Part shown: positions 14,906 through 21,140 of the stretch, one piece after another
Numbering within the stretch: position 1 is the first letter of the stretch
Layout: every line of letters begins with the position of its first letter
Source of the DNA: a virus
Direction: 5' to 3' (one strand)
Length of the DNA: 23,649 bases
IMG/VR virus record: IMGVR_UViG_3300021379_001659
Coordinates: 1-23,649 of that record
Translations under genes and position numbers: made by a program
Notes under the pieces: model-generated
The model's input: the letters and a program-made list of their open reading frames with translations, nothing else
What the model was told of the DNA's origin: nothing
The model's database searches: none

Positions 14906-15244
14906 TTAAAGTGTTCCTAAATCAAATGTTCCTGTAGTGGTTAAATTGCCTGTAATGTCAACGTCCCCTGTTGCCTGAATCTCTGTGCCTTGAGTACTAT
15001 CAATAACTAGTCTTTCTGTTCCGTTAGAAGATACAGTAATTGCTGGATCTATAATTGATACTAAAGAATCGGAATCTGTTATAGCGTTAGAGCTTAATCC
15101 TTCAAAAGTGGTAGCCGAAATCGTGCCTACAACAACGTTACCACTACCACCGCCTACAGTGACAGTAGAGTTAGCTTCTACTTCAAATACGCCTGTAGCA
15201 TCTAAACCAAGGCCGCCCATAAATGGTGAAACTTTTATACTCAT
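14906..15244 (-). CDS. Short fibre-like virion protein
   Basis: A 112-residue protein starting at ATG 15244 with AAAGG five bases upstream. It is Gly/Thr/Ser-rich and beta-strand-like: VEANSTVTVGGGSGNVVVG, SSNGTERLVIDSTQGTEI and a final DVDITGNLTTTGTFDLGTL. The middle resembles the beta-roll segments of phage and bacteriophage-like fibre shafts (SNGTERLVID is common there). The C terminus ends in FDLGTL, almost the same as FDLGALS at the end of the neighbouring 901-residue fibre. It is probably a short fibre or a fibre tip duplicated from the larger gene. It has no signal peptide or enzyme motif. Confidence 0.7.
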   Translation of the reverse strand: MSIKVSPFMGGLGLDATGVFEVEANSTVTVGGGSGNVVVGTISATTFEGLSSNAITDSDSLVSIIDPAITVSSNGTERLVIDSTQGTEIQATGDVDITGNLTTTGTFDLGTL

Positions 15245-15287
15245 AATAACCTTTCTATCATAATTTTAACCTATGGTCAAAATATAT

Positions 15288-17993
15288 TTACGAGAGTGCC
15301 CCTAAATCGAATGTTGTGACAGTTAATCCGGCAAAAGTTGGAGAAGCACTGGTAGCAACATCCTGTCCAATTGCAATATCATTTGCGTTAACGGTGACAC
15401 CTGTACCTGCTCCAATATTTAGTGTTCTATCCGCATTAAGTTGCCCACCACCAGTTAAACCATCACCAGCGATCACAGAAGAAGTAACCGTAAAGGTTAA
15501 ATCATAAGGATCTGCGACAGAACCAGGAGAGACATCTGTAAAGTTAATATCAACGCCACCGCCTTCAATAAACTTTACCCTTTGACCATCACCCATTTCA
15601 ACTGAAGTGCTGTCGTCGTCTTCAAGTGAGAAGCTTGATATGCCTGAACCTGCAACAGCCGATGCGATACCAGAGGCTAGTTCTGCAGCATTTGATGCGC
15701 GGGTAGTTTCAACTGCGTAATAGTTGCCGTGCTGACCGTCTAGCTGGTCAGCATCAAGAGAAGAACCAGTTCCATCTACTGTAAGAAGTTTTGTTAATAT
15801 ATCAGCAGCAGTATAATCAGCTGAATTAAGTTTTGCAGCTATATCTGATGCAAGTGCTGCAGCATTAGCATTAGAGGATGTTCCGAAGTTATCTACGGTA
15901 GTTGTTAGGGTTGCAACATTATCCTGCACTACATCAATGTTAGCTGAGATCTGGGTGTGCGTTGCATAGTCGTTTGCATAGGCTGAGAATAGGGTAGCAG
16001 AGTCATTAGCTTGAAGCTCTACACCATCTGAATAAACTGCTACAGCTTCGAGACCAGACGCTGTAATATTTGCTTTATAAGCTCCACCAATGACACCTAC
16101 AATTTCATTAGTTGGGAAATAGAAACCAGTAGTCGGACGATCTGCATGATGAACTGCGGTAAAGTTTGGATCGTGTGTGCCCTCAGCTCCAAACGAATTG
16201 GCATGAACATCAATATAGGAAATAGCATAATGGTTGACGTTATCAGCTGGAGCATCAGTAAAGATAAAATCAATATGGTCTCCATAAGCTGCAAATCCAA
16301 AAAACACATTTGCATCTTGACCACGATTGATTAAAAGACCAGCATCAGCTGCAAGTTGAGCATCTGCAGGAGTATTAGCAGCTAAAAGAAGGGTGGCATC
16401 ATCAATCTGTGCAGATCCAATACCCAAATCTACTTGCGCACCAGCTACATACAAGTTACCTGATACTGTAAGGGCTTGCTGCATAGTAACATCACCAGTA
16501 AATTGAGTGGTACCATCGATGATTGCAGCTACATTATCTTGGACTACATCTAGATTAGCATTAAGTCTAGTCTCAGAAGAGACGATTCCAGCCGCCAAAG
16601 CTGAGGCGTTTGAATTAGATGATGTCCCAAAATTGTCAACTGTTGTAGTTAGAGTTGAAACATTATCGTTGGTTACATCAAGATTAGCATTTAGACGTGT
16701 TTCAGTATCAGCAGCTGTGCCAACAGACACAGTAGCTACATTGTCTTGTACTAGGTCAATATTAGCTTGAAGACGTGTATATGAGGCGAAGTCGTTAGCT
16801 AGAGCTAAAAAGTATGTGGCTGACACATTAGCTTTTGTGTCTAAATTTGTATTAGCATATGATCCAAAGTTATCTACAGTAGTAGTTAAAGAGGCAGCAT
16901 TATCGTTAGTTATATCAAGGTTAGCGTTTAATCGAGTCTCAGTGCCTGTTGCTGTATCAACAGTAGAAAGAGAAGCAATATCAGCTGCAAGAGCAGCAGC
17001 GTTGGCGTTGGATGACGTACCAAAGTTATCAACAGTTGTAGTTAATGTTGTGACATTATCATTAGTAACATCTAGATTGGAGTTTAAACGTGCTTCTGCA
17101 GCTACAATCGCTGCATTAGTACCTGTGAATGCGTTAATTCGAATGGTAACATTGTCATTACGTCTTGTTTCAAGGGCAGAAAGATCTTGAGATACTTGAT
17201 TGACATTATCTTGGATCAAATTAAGGTTAGCGGAAACGTTTGCAACTGAGGTATCTACTTGTGTGGTGTCTCCTGCTGCGTCTTCAATCTTCAAACCTGT
17301 CTCAACGGCAGAAAGGGTGACATTACCAAGCTTGATTGATCCTGGGCCTACATAGAGATCTTTCCAAACTTTATCGGGTGCGCCTAGTGAAAATACATTG
17401 TTTTGAGAAGGTTCAACATTAGCATCATTGATGATAACATTAGCTTGATCACCAGTTGAGTTGTAGGTAAAGAAGACATTATCTGCTCGACGAGTTTCAA
17501 CAGCGGTAACATTGGCCTCTACATCTGTAAAATCTACCGTGGTGTTAGATGCTGAAGTAATACGGCCTTGAGCGTCTACAGTAATAACAGCAACATTAGT
17601 AGTTGTACCATCAACACCACCATATAATCCAGCAGTTACAGCTGTATCGTCTAGTTGAAGAGTTACTGTATCATTAGTGATAAGAGGGGTGATACCCCCA
17701 GAACCAGCAAAGATTAAATCATCTGTGCCTACAGTGATATCATCAGTGGTTCCAGTGTTTGAAATGGTGAGAATTGACGACAGAGCTGACACATTAGTTT
17801 GAACTGCGTCAATATTTGCGTTTAGTTGAACATAAGTGGCATAGTCATTTGCCGCTGCTATTGAAGTAGTCAGCGATGCAATGGTAACTTTTTTGGTAGA
17901 ATCATTATTAAGATCAACGATCGGAAGCACGTCATTAGTCGCAATATCAATAGCGGCCAATTCGGTGAGATCGGTAATTTTTACGTTTGCCAT
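15288..17993 (-). CDS. Long repetitive fibre protein
   Basis: A 901-residue protein starting at ATG 17993 with AAAGGA six bases upstream. The N terminus (ANVKITDLTELAAIDIATND) is a common attachment region of phage fibres in this type of genome. Residues about 45-250 are strand-like with NVFSLGAPDKVWKDLYVG, a motif of fibre shafts. Then come about eight units with RLNANLDVTNDN and four with LTTTVDNFG, forming long coiled coils. Around residue 520-660 is a globular insert with LLINRGQDANVFFGFAAYGD and RPTTGFYFP. The end has SPTFAGLTVTTFDLGALS. This is likely a trimeric tail or head fibre. The repeats suggest growth by unequal recombination. Its receptor is unknown. Confidence 0.8.
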   Translation of the reverse strand: MANVKITDLTELAAIDIATNDVLPIVDLNNDSTKKVTIASLTTSIAAANDYATYVQLNANIDAVQTNVSALSSILTISNTGTTDDITVGTDDLIFAGSGGITPLITNDTVTLQLDDTAVTAGLYGGVDGTTTNVAVITVDAQGRITSASNTTVDFTDVEANVTAVETRRADNVFFTYNSTGDQANVIINDANVEPSQNNVFSLGAPDKVWKDLYVGPGSIKLGNVTLSAVETGLKIEDAAGDTTQVDTSVANVSANLNLIQDNVNQVSQDLSALETRRNDNVTIRINAFTGTNAAIVAAEARLNSNLDVTNDNVTTLTTTVDNFGTSSNANAAALAADIASLSTVDTATGTETRLNANLDITNDNAASLTTTVDNFGSYANTNLDTKANVSATYFLALANDFASYTRLQANIDLVQDNVATVSVGTAADTETRLNANLDVTNDNVSTLTTTVDNFGTSSNSNASALAAGIVSSETRLNANLDVVQDNVAAIIDGTTQFTGDVTMQQALTVSGNLYVAGAQVDLGIGSAQIDDATLLLAANTPADAQLAADAGLLINRGQDANVFFGFAAYGDHIDFIFTDAPADNVNHYAISYIDVHANSFGAEGTHDPNFTAVHHADRPTTGFYFPTNEIVGVIGGAYKANITASGLEAVAVYSDGVELQANDSATLFSAYANDYATHTQISANIDVVQDNVATLTTTVDNFGTSSNANAAALASDIAAKLNSADYTAADILTKLLTVDGTGSSLDADQLDGQHGNYYAVETTRASNAAELASGIASAVAGSGISSFSLEDDDSTSVEMGDGQRVKFIEGGGVDINFTDVSPGSVADPYDLTFTVTSSVIAGDGLTGGGQLNADRTLNIGAGTGVTVNANDIAIGQDVATSASPTFAGLTVTTFDLGALS
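15850..17240 (-). repeat. Coiled-coil coding repeats in the long fibre gene
   Basis: At the DNA level, blocks around 15866-15945, 16610-16690, 16850-16930 and 17005-17085 are near copies, each encoding LTTTVDNFG and, with the neighbouring block, RLNANLDV. Other partial units (QISANIDVVQDN, RLQANIDLVQDN) lie between them. Units differ mainly at third codon positions, so the repeat is old and kept at protein level. Confidence 0.8.
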
Positions 17994-18029
17994 TTAAATT
18001 CCTTTAGCCTAAGAGAACATATTTCACAT

Positions 18030-18058
18030 ATTGTCGCACAACACTACTAGACTGTCAA
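18030..18058 (-). promoter_or_regulatory. Possible sigma-70-type promoter before the long fibre gene
   Basis: In the 77-base gap upstream of the fibre gene, the minus strand reads TTGACA (18058-18053), a 17-base spacer and GACAAT (18035-18030). The -35 is perfect, the -10 matches TATAAT at four of six positions. It would give the fibre block its own transcript. Confidence 0.45.
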
Positions 18059-18070
18059 AATGAAAAAGGT

Positions 18071-18433
18071 TTAACTCTGCCTTTGGGTAATTATGCCTCG
18101 ACCATCTTGTGTTATTATGTCTTGGGCACTTTGAGTTTCTAAAGAATCGCCAGCAGAGTCAAAATCTTGCTCTAGTAATAGGACCTGAAGTGGGTTTTGG
18201 TTCAGAGCGAAGAAATCACCTGCCTGAGTAGTCAACGGATCAAAGAGTGCTGTGATTGCCTCATCAGTGACGATATCAGATTGTTCTACTGCAATAAATC
18301 TAAAGTCTTGTGCTTGAAGAGTGCGTCCGTCTTGGGTAGTAAGATACTCAAAGTCACCAACTACAGGAGCTGCGCCAAACACTCGACGAATTGCGGAAGT
18401 GGATAAGAGTAGTCGAGAAATACCTAGCGGCAT
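18071..18433 (-). CDS. Small virion-region protein of unknown function
   Basis: A 120-residue protein whose ATG (18433) overlaps the upstream stop by one base (TAATG), so it is read from the same transcript by coupling. The N terminus has IRRVFGAAPVVGDF. Two related segments, LTTQDGRTLQAQD near residue 31 and IITQDGRGIITQ at the end, suggest an internal duplication of a strand-turn-strand unit. It is Gln/Asp/Leu-rich, with no membrane helix. It sits between another small virion-like protein and the long fibre; a fibre-attachment or minor structural role is plausible. I do not recognise a family. Confidence 0.65.
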   Translation of the reverse strand: MPLGISRLLLSTSAIRRVFGAAPVVGDFEYLTTQDGRTLQAQDFRFIAVEQSDIVTDEAITALFDPLTTQAGDFFALNQNPLQVLLLEQDFDSAGDSLETQSAQDIITQDGRGIITQRQS

Positions 18434-18771
18434 TAGTCTCTCTCAGAGATGTAGAGTGTCCCACCGCTTGTAGCTTGGATGACTGCCACATATTTATCAT
18501 TGAGTGTAGCATCGGTTTCTGCCCCAAGTGAAATGTCATAGGGCAGCGATGCAGGCAAAAAGTGTGAGTTAGATGTGTTCGCTTCTACCCCAGAGTCTCC
18601 AGTTTCAATAAAACAGTCTTGCGTGGAGTAGAGAGTGATAACACGAACTGACCCTGAAATAGCAGGAGAGACATTAGAGGTCGCAGTAAAAGGAACTTGA
18701 TACCCAGCATTAGGTCGTAGGCCTAACACAGGAATTGGATCATTACCGTCATCACGTGGTTGTTTACTCAT
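18433..18771 (-). CDS. Small beta-rich virion protein, decoration-like
   Basis: A 112-residue protein with AAAGGAG five bases before ATG 18771, so strongly translated. After a charged start (MSKQPRDDGNDPIP) the sequence is strand-rich: GYQVPFTATSNV, GSVRVITLYSTQDCFIETG, HFLPASLPYDISLGAE, YVAVIQATSGGTLYISERD. Small proteins with this pattern (a value with a fixed floor and ceiling, ending GTLYI.E) recur in the structural clusters of many phages and are probably virion surface or neck proteins. I do not know a proven function. It is the first gene behind a plausible promoter. Confidence 0.68.
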   Translation of the reverse strand: MSKQPRDDGNDPIPVLGLRPNAGYQVPFTATSNVSPAISGSVRVITLYSTQDCFIETGDSGVEANTSNSHFLPASLPYDISLGAETDATLNDKYVAVIQATSGGTLYISERD

Positions 18772-18795
18772 GTCATCTCCTTTACTTTATTATCT

Positions 18796-18823
18796 TTTAT
18801 ATAGGTTGTTCCGTCCAATGCAA
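18796..18823 (-). promoter_or_regulatory. Possible promoter before the small virion protein
   Basis: The minus strand reads TTGCAT (18823-18818), 16 bases and TATAAA (18801-18796), about 25 bases before the ribosome binding site of the 112-residue gene. The gap of 70 bases is one of the few in this gene row. The match is moderate. Confidence 0.4.
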
Positions 18824-18841
18824 TTTTGTGCGTGGGGCACA

Positions 18842-19057
18842 TCATGCATCGTTGATTAACCGAGCGCGAAGCGCTCGCAAATTTTTTTCTCTTATTGTCC
18901 ATGAAGTGCAGTTTGCTTCATGTAGTTTGGAGAGCTTGAGCATTTCCCTCATCAACAGATCAACATCCAATTCATTCGTAGTGTCCACGGGAGAAGAGCA
19001 ATTGAGACCATCATAAGTGTAATCCAGATTTTCCACTCTAAACTCATGTTCACTCAT
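18842..19057 (-). CDS. Small hypothetical protein after the small terminase
   Basis: A 71-residue protein whose ATG overlaps the preceding stop (ATGA), consistent with coupled translation. It is acidic at the start (MSEHEFRVENLDYTYDG) and helical at the end (DVDLLMREMLKLSKL, then REKNLRALRARLIND). It has no recognised motif. The last 30 codons contain a hairpin and T-run that would work as a terminator on the opposite strand. Because the helical end and the overlap look genuine, I think it is a gene, perhaps a terminase or packaging accessory. Confidence 0.55.
   Translation of the reverse strand: MSEHEFRVENLDYTYDGLNCSSPVDTTNELDVDLLMREMLKLSKLHEANCTSWTIREKNLRALRARLINDA
18861..18888 (+). terminator. 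Plus-strand intrinsic terminator inside a minus-strand gene
   Basis: CGAGCGC, a GAA loop and GCGCTCG make a perfect 7-bp stem, followed by CAAA and seven T residues (18882-18888). It faces rightwards, against the late genes. It would stop antisense transcription coming from the left before it reaches the packaging and control region. On the minus strand it is only a hairpin preceded by A residues. Confidence 0.6.
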
Positions 19058-19500
19058 TCCATGAGGTCTCGCATGAGCTTGTCATAGTTGTTAATTTGTA
19101 CAGCTACCGCAGGTCCCTGCGTTTTCGGCTTGAGTCCTGTTTCCACTTCTTGTAGATGCTTCATCCAGTCGAGTAGATCTTTTTTAGAGTAGATGCCTGT
19201 TTCCACCGCTTCTTGTATCTTTTGATCAATCACCGCATTGATGAGATTGATGCGCTTTATACGATTAAGATATCCTTGAGTGGCAAACACTGAATCGATG
19301 TAGTTCTTCACCTCTTTTTTCTCAATGACCGCAGTCACGCGGTCCTCCGAAATGCCATACTCTTCAGATATCTCTTCAATTCCTTTGCCCGATAGGTAAT
19401 CGTTAGCGAGCGCCAACATCACCGGGTCCAGAGGCGGAGCCTCTAAGCTGCGGTTAAGTGCATCAACAGTTGTTGTTACTGAATTGTTTGAACGTGTCAT
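19054..19500 (-). CDS. terS: Probable terminase small subunit
   Basis: A 148-residue protein with GGAG eight bases before ATG 19500. Residues about 28-58 (MLALANDYLSGKGIEEISEEYGISEDRVTAV) form a helix-turn-helix, as in DNA-binding small terminases. The following helices (VKNYIDSVFATQGYLNR, then INAVIDQKIQEAVETGIYSKKDLLDWMKHLQEVE) match the oligomerisation part of many phage small terminases, and the tail (AVAVQINNYDKLMRDLM) is a usual ending. It would recognise the packaging start and hand DNA to the large subunit. It is not next to TerL, which lies about 5.6 kb downstream. The call rests on architecture and my memory of the family; a transcription regulator is the main alternative. Confidence 0.7.
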   Translation of the reverse strand: MTRSNNSVTTTVDALNRSLEAPPLDPVMLALANDYLSGKGIEEISEEYGISEDRVTAVIEKKEVKNYIDSVFATQGYLNRIKRINLINAVIDQKIQEAVETGIYSKKDLLDWMKHLQEVETGLKPKTQGPAVAVQINNYDKLMRDLME

Positions 19501-19922
19501 GTTGTAATCTCCACATCATAAGTAATTGCGAGTGATATATCAGCTATTCCATAAGGTGTCATGAGTCCATCATCGGTGCGTAGCGTAGCTACGCGTGCCT
19601 CTTCAACGCCATGTTGCGGATAGGTGTCGGCAAAGCTATCTATCGCGGCCTCCACCTGATCGGCCAGCCGTTCGCATTCTGATGCGATATCGTCAGTATC
19701 CCCATCGTATACATAGACGCGAAGGTCAATACCTAAAATATCCATCTGACGGCCTGCACCGCGATGATCACGCTCCGCACGGCGTGGAACAAACGTGATT
19801 GTCGGAAAGTCGTTCACATCATCTAAATACTTAAATCGTCTAAAGACATTTGCCGGCAACACGTCAGTGTTGGAGCCAAGATGTGAAACAAAAGCTTCTA
19901 TGATATCGTTACGTCGGGCCAT
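19497..19922 (-). CDS. Tail terminator-like protein (copy 2)
   Basis: A 141-residue protein that is clearly related to the 150-residue tail-terminator-like protein at 3692-4144. Both start with a short helix, then VFRRFKYLDDVNDFP (VYRRVKFLDEVNDFP in copy 1), a strand region with YVYDGD (YVFGED), a long helix, and a C-terminal TDDGLMTPYGIADISLAITY (SDEGLATPYGLAEVELTIVY). The middle has diverged freely. It overlaps the next gene in an ATGA and overlaps the upstream gene by 25 bases, so it has no ribosome binding site of its own worth noting. Having two members far apart in one phage is unusual. Possible roles are a second neck or tail-end protein, or a protein that replaces copy 1 in some virions. 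Confidence 0.68.
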   Translation of the reverse strand: MARRNDIIEAFVSHLGSNTDVLPANVFRRFKYLDDVNDFPTITFVPRRAERDHRGAGRQMDILGIDLRVYVYDGDTDDIASECERLADQVEAAIDSFADTYPQHGVEEARVATLRTDDGLMTPYGIADISLAITYDVEITT

Positions 19923-20323
19923 ATCTCATGTATCATTTCATCTAAGGATTTATCTTTTTTCCATTGAATAAAAGGTTCAAATCCAGAATTAGTATAATTG
20001 TACCCACACCAACGAAGAATATAACGACAAACGTCATAATCTGAGACAATCAAAAAGTTATCTTCAAACCATGTTTTTGCCCATGTTAAGGAGGGAACCT
20101 GGAATGGTTCAAACGTTTCCCATTCTTCAATGCGACAATTTGGGTGTAGTATGCATTCGCCTGGTAAGCATTGATTACCGTTTGCATCAATTGGTATTTT
20201 GTAAATACCTGAAGGTTCTTCATAAGCTACTGGAGGAGTCCCAGGCCACCAGTAATTACCAGAATCATCCTCATCTGCAAAATGATTATAAACTAAAGGA
20301 CCATATCTAAACTTTTCTGCCAT
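19898..20323 (-). CDS. Hypothetical protein, possibly packaging-region
   Basis: A 141-residue protein rich in aromatic residues and Pro (NYWWPGTPPVAYEEPSGIYKIP, LPGECILHPNCRIEEWE, CRYILRWCGYNY). It has five Cys, including CRIEEWE and CLPGEC, but no regular zinc pattern. There is no signal peptide or membrane segment. The start overlaps the upstream gene stop by one base (TAATG), and its end overlaps the tail-terminator copy by 25 bases. I do not recognise a family. The row of coupled starts makes it a real gene. Confidence 0.6.
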   Translation of the reverse strand: MAEKFRYGPLVYNHFADEDDSGNYWWPGTPPVAYEEPSGIYKIPIDANGNQCLPGECILHPNCRIEEWETFEPFQVPSLTWAKTWFEDNFLIVSDYDVCRYILRWCGYNYTNSGFEPFIQWKKDKSLDEMIHEIWPDVTIS

Positions 20324-20661
20324 TAGTAACTTTCTTTTTTATCTAAAAAATACTTAGCAACGTCAAAATCTAAACCGTTGCCATATGTAATCACACAAGC
20401 TTCGCCTGCATCAGGAAAGAACTCAGCTATAGTAAAACTTCCAGTATCGGGATTCACAAAAACATAAACAGGTAATTGTGAAACTGTACCGTTTTCAAAT
20501 TCAACTTCACCAACTCCACCTACAAGAGCGTATTCTTTATATTTTGTTAAAAGTTCGAGTAGTTGAACATCTGTACCACACTCGATTACCTTAAGCCTCT
20601 TCTCCCCTGCAATAGCAGAGAAGCTAAAAAGTAAAATTAATGTGGCTGCCAGGAATTTCAT
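20323..20661 (-). CDS. Secreted small protein with signal peptide
   Basis: A 112-residue protein starting at ATG 20661, preceded by AGGGGAG. Residues 1-19, MKFLAATLILLFSFSAIAG, are a clear Sec signal: a Lys near the start, a hydrophobic core and AIA-G as a cleavage site for signal peptidase I. The mature part, about 93 residues, has two Cys (VIECGTDV and EACVITYG) that could form a disulfide in the periplasm, and strand-like segments (YALVGGVGEVEFENGTVSQL, YVFVNPDTGSFTIAEFF). The function is unknown; periplasmic phage proteins can act in superinfection exclusion or lysis control. It is the first complete gene behind a near-consensus promoter, so it should be expressed early in the minus-strand programme. 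Host origin is possible. Confidence 0.75.
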   Translation of the reverse strand: MKFLAATLILLFSFSAIAGEKRLKVIECGTDVQLLELLTKYKEYALVGGVGEVEFENGTVSQLPVYVFVNPDTGSFTIAEFFPDAGEACVITYGNGLDFDVAKYFLDKKESY

Positions 20662-20927
20662 AAATTCTCCCCTGTAAAATTTTTTTGGATCGCTTGGGGA
20701 TTACAATTCAAACTTAAGTCTATCATACTCTTCCCTTTAAGGGATGTCAAGAAATAACCGTGTTTTTTGAAATTTCCCAGTTCGAGGCCGTGTAGAGGTG
20801 CGATGCAGGGCAAAGCAATATTATGTCCTAAGAACCGCCCCCTACGCAATAATATTACAACGTCAGGCTGGAACAAATCGTGAACGGCGTCAAACGTTTG
20901 ACACAAAATAATGCATTTTTTTACCAT
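20658..20927 (-). CDS. Doubtful ORF across the divergent control region
   Basis: An 89-residue frame from ATG 20927 with AAGGGG four to five bases upstream and an ATGA overlap with the secreted-protein gene. Those points favour a gene. Against it, the frame contains a near-perfect minus-strand promoter, a 14-bp palindrome and a LexA-type box, and the protein (MVKKCIILCQTFDAV, then RRGRFLGHNIALPCIAPLHG) matches nothing I know. If it is not a gene, the 20662-20992 gap is a pure regulatory region of about 330 bases. Confidence 0.35.
   Translation of the reverse strand: MVKKCIILCQTFDAVHDLFQPDVVILLRRGRFLGHNIALPCIAPLHGLELGNFKKHGYFLTSLKGKSMIDLSLNCNPQAIQKNFTGENL
20722..20750 (-). promoter_or_regulatory. 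Near-consensus late promoter with operator palindrome
   Basis: The minus strand reads TTGACA (20750-20745), exactly 17 bases, then TATGAT (20727-20722): a perfect -35, ideal spacing and a five-of-six -10. The spacer is almost filled by the perfect inverted repeat TCCCTTTAAGGGA (20732-20744 on the plus strand), placed where a repressor would block RNA polymerase. Transcription would start near 20715 and read into the secreted-protein gene and the long minus-strand gene row. Confidence 0.8.
20871..20885. promoter_or_regulatory. LexA (SOS) box of the alphaproteobacterial type
   Basis: GAAC-AAATCGT-GAAC is a direct repeat of GAAC with exactly seven bases between, the form of the LexA operator in Alphaproteobacteria (GTTC-N7-GTTC on the other strand). 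It lies between the divergent minus-strand (20722-20750) and plus-strand (20935-20963) promoters. A second site at 22429-22443 shares an extended match, GCTGGAACAAANCGTGAAC. Confidence 0.7.
20889..20902. promoter_or_regulatory. 14-bp perfect palindrome, likely operator
   Basis: GTCAAACGTTTGAC is its own reverse complement over all 14 bases and starts four bases after the LexA box. Its right half supplies TTGACA on the plus strand (20898-20903), followed 18 bases on by TACCAT, a possible weak promoter. A dimeric repressor bound here would control the divergent region. No repressor gene is seen in the window. Confidence 0.6.
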
Positions 20928-20934
20928 TTGCCCC

Positions 20935-20963
20935 TTGATTTATCCGACTAAAAGGCTTATATT
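20935..20963 (+). promoter_or_regulatory. Early promoter P1 (CCCTTGA type)
   Basis: TTGATT at 20935-20940, a 17-base spacer and TATATT at 20958-20963, about 30 bases before the first plus-strand gene. The -35 is preceded by CCCC, a feature shared with the promoters at 21504, 22593 and 23331, so they probably answer to the same control. Confidence 0.7.
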
Positions 20964-20992
20964 ATATACATAACTTGATGAAAGGAAATGTT

Positions 20993-21133
20993 ATGGACGA
21001 TTTTGATCTTGCAGCTCTCGAAGCAGAAATGGAAGCTATGACACAAGAAATGTCAGACGAGGAAATTGCTGAAATGGAAGCTGATGTCAAAGCTGGTTTT
21101 GACGCATCATTCACTGAAATTTTTGGAGGTTAA
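20993..21133 (+). CDS. Small acidic protein, first early gene
   Basis: A 46-residue protein from ATG 20993 with AAAGGAA five bases upstream. It reads MDDFDLAALEAEMEAMTQEM at the start and continues with Met- and Glu-rich helix (EEIAEMEADVKAGFD), ending in FTEIFGG. About a third of the residues are Asp or Glu, so it could be a DNA mimic or an inhibitor of a host protein. It stands directly behind the first early promoter, where phages often place host-takeover or anti-defence proteins. No family is recognised; the promoter, ribosome binding site and coupling to the next gene support it. Confidence 0.65.
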   Translation: MDDFDLAALEAEMEAMTQEMSDEEIAEMEADVKAGFDASFTEIFGG

Positions 21134-21140
21134 CATTGTC

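Noticed and set aside
15253-15280. Minus-strand promoter TTGACC-N17-TAGAAA before the short fibre gene
   Set aside because: The -10 is weak and the spacing is all that supports it; I would not call it without transcript data.
15316-17190. Several plus-strand frames across the long fibre gene
   Set aside because: They are shadows of repetitive coding on the minus strand and have no ribosome binding sites.
20817-20856. Inverted repeat AATATTAT / ATAATATT as a replication origin
   Set aside because: Only 8 bp, AT-only and with no repeated initiator boxes; too weak to call.
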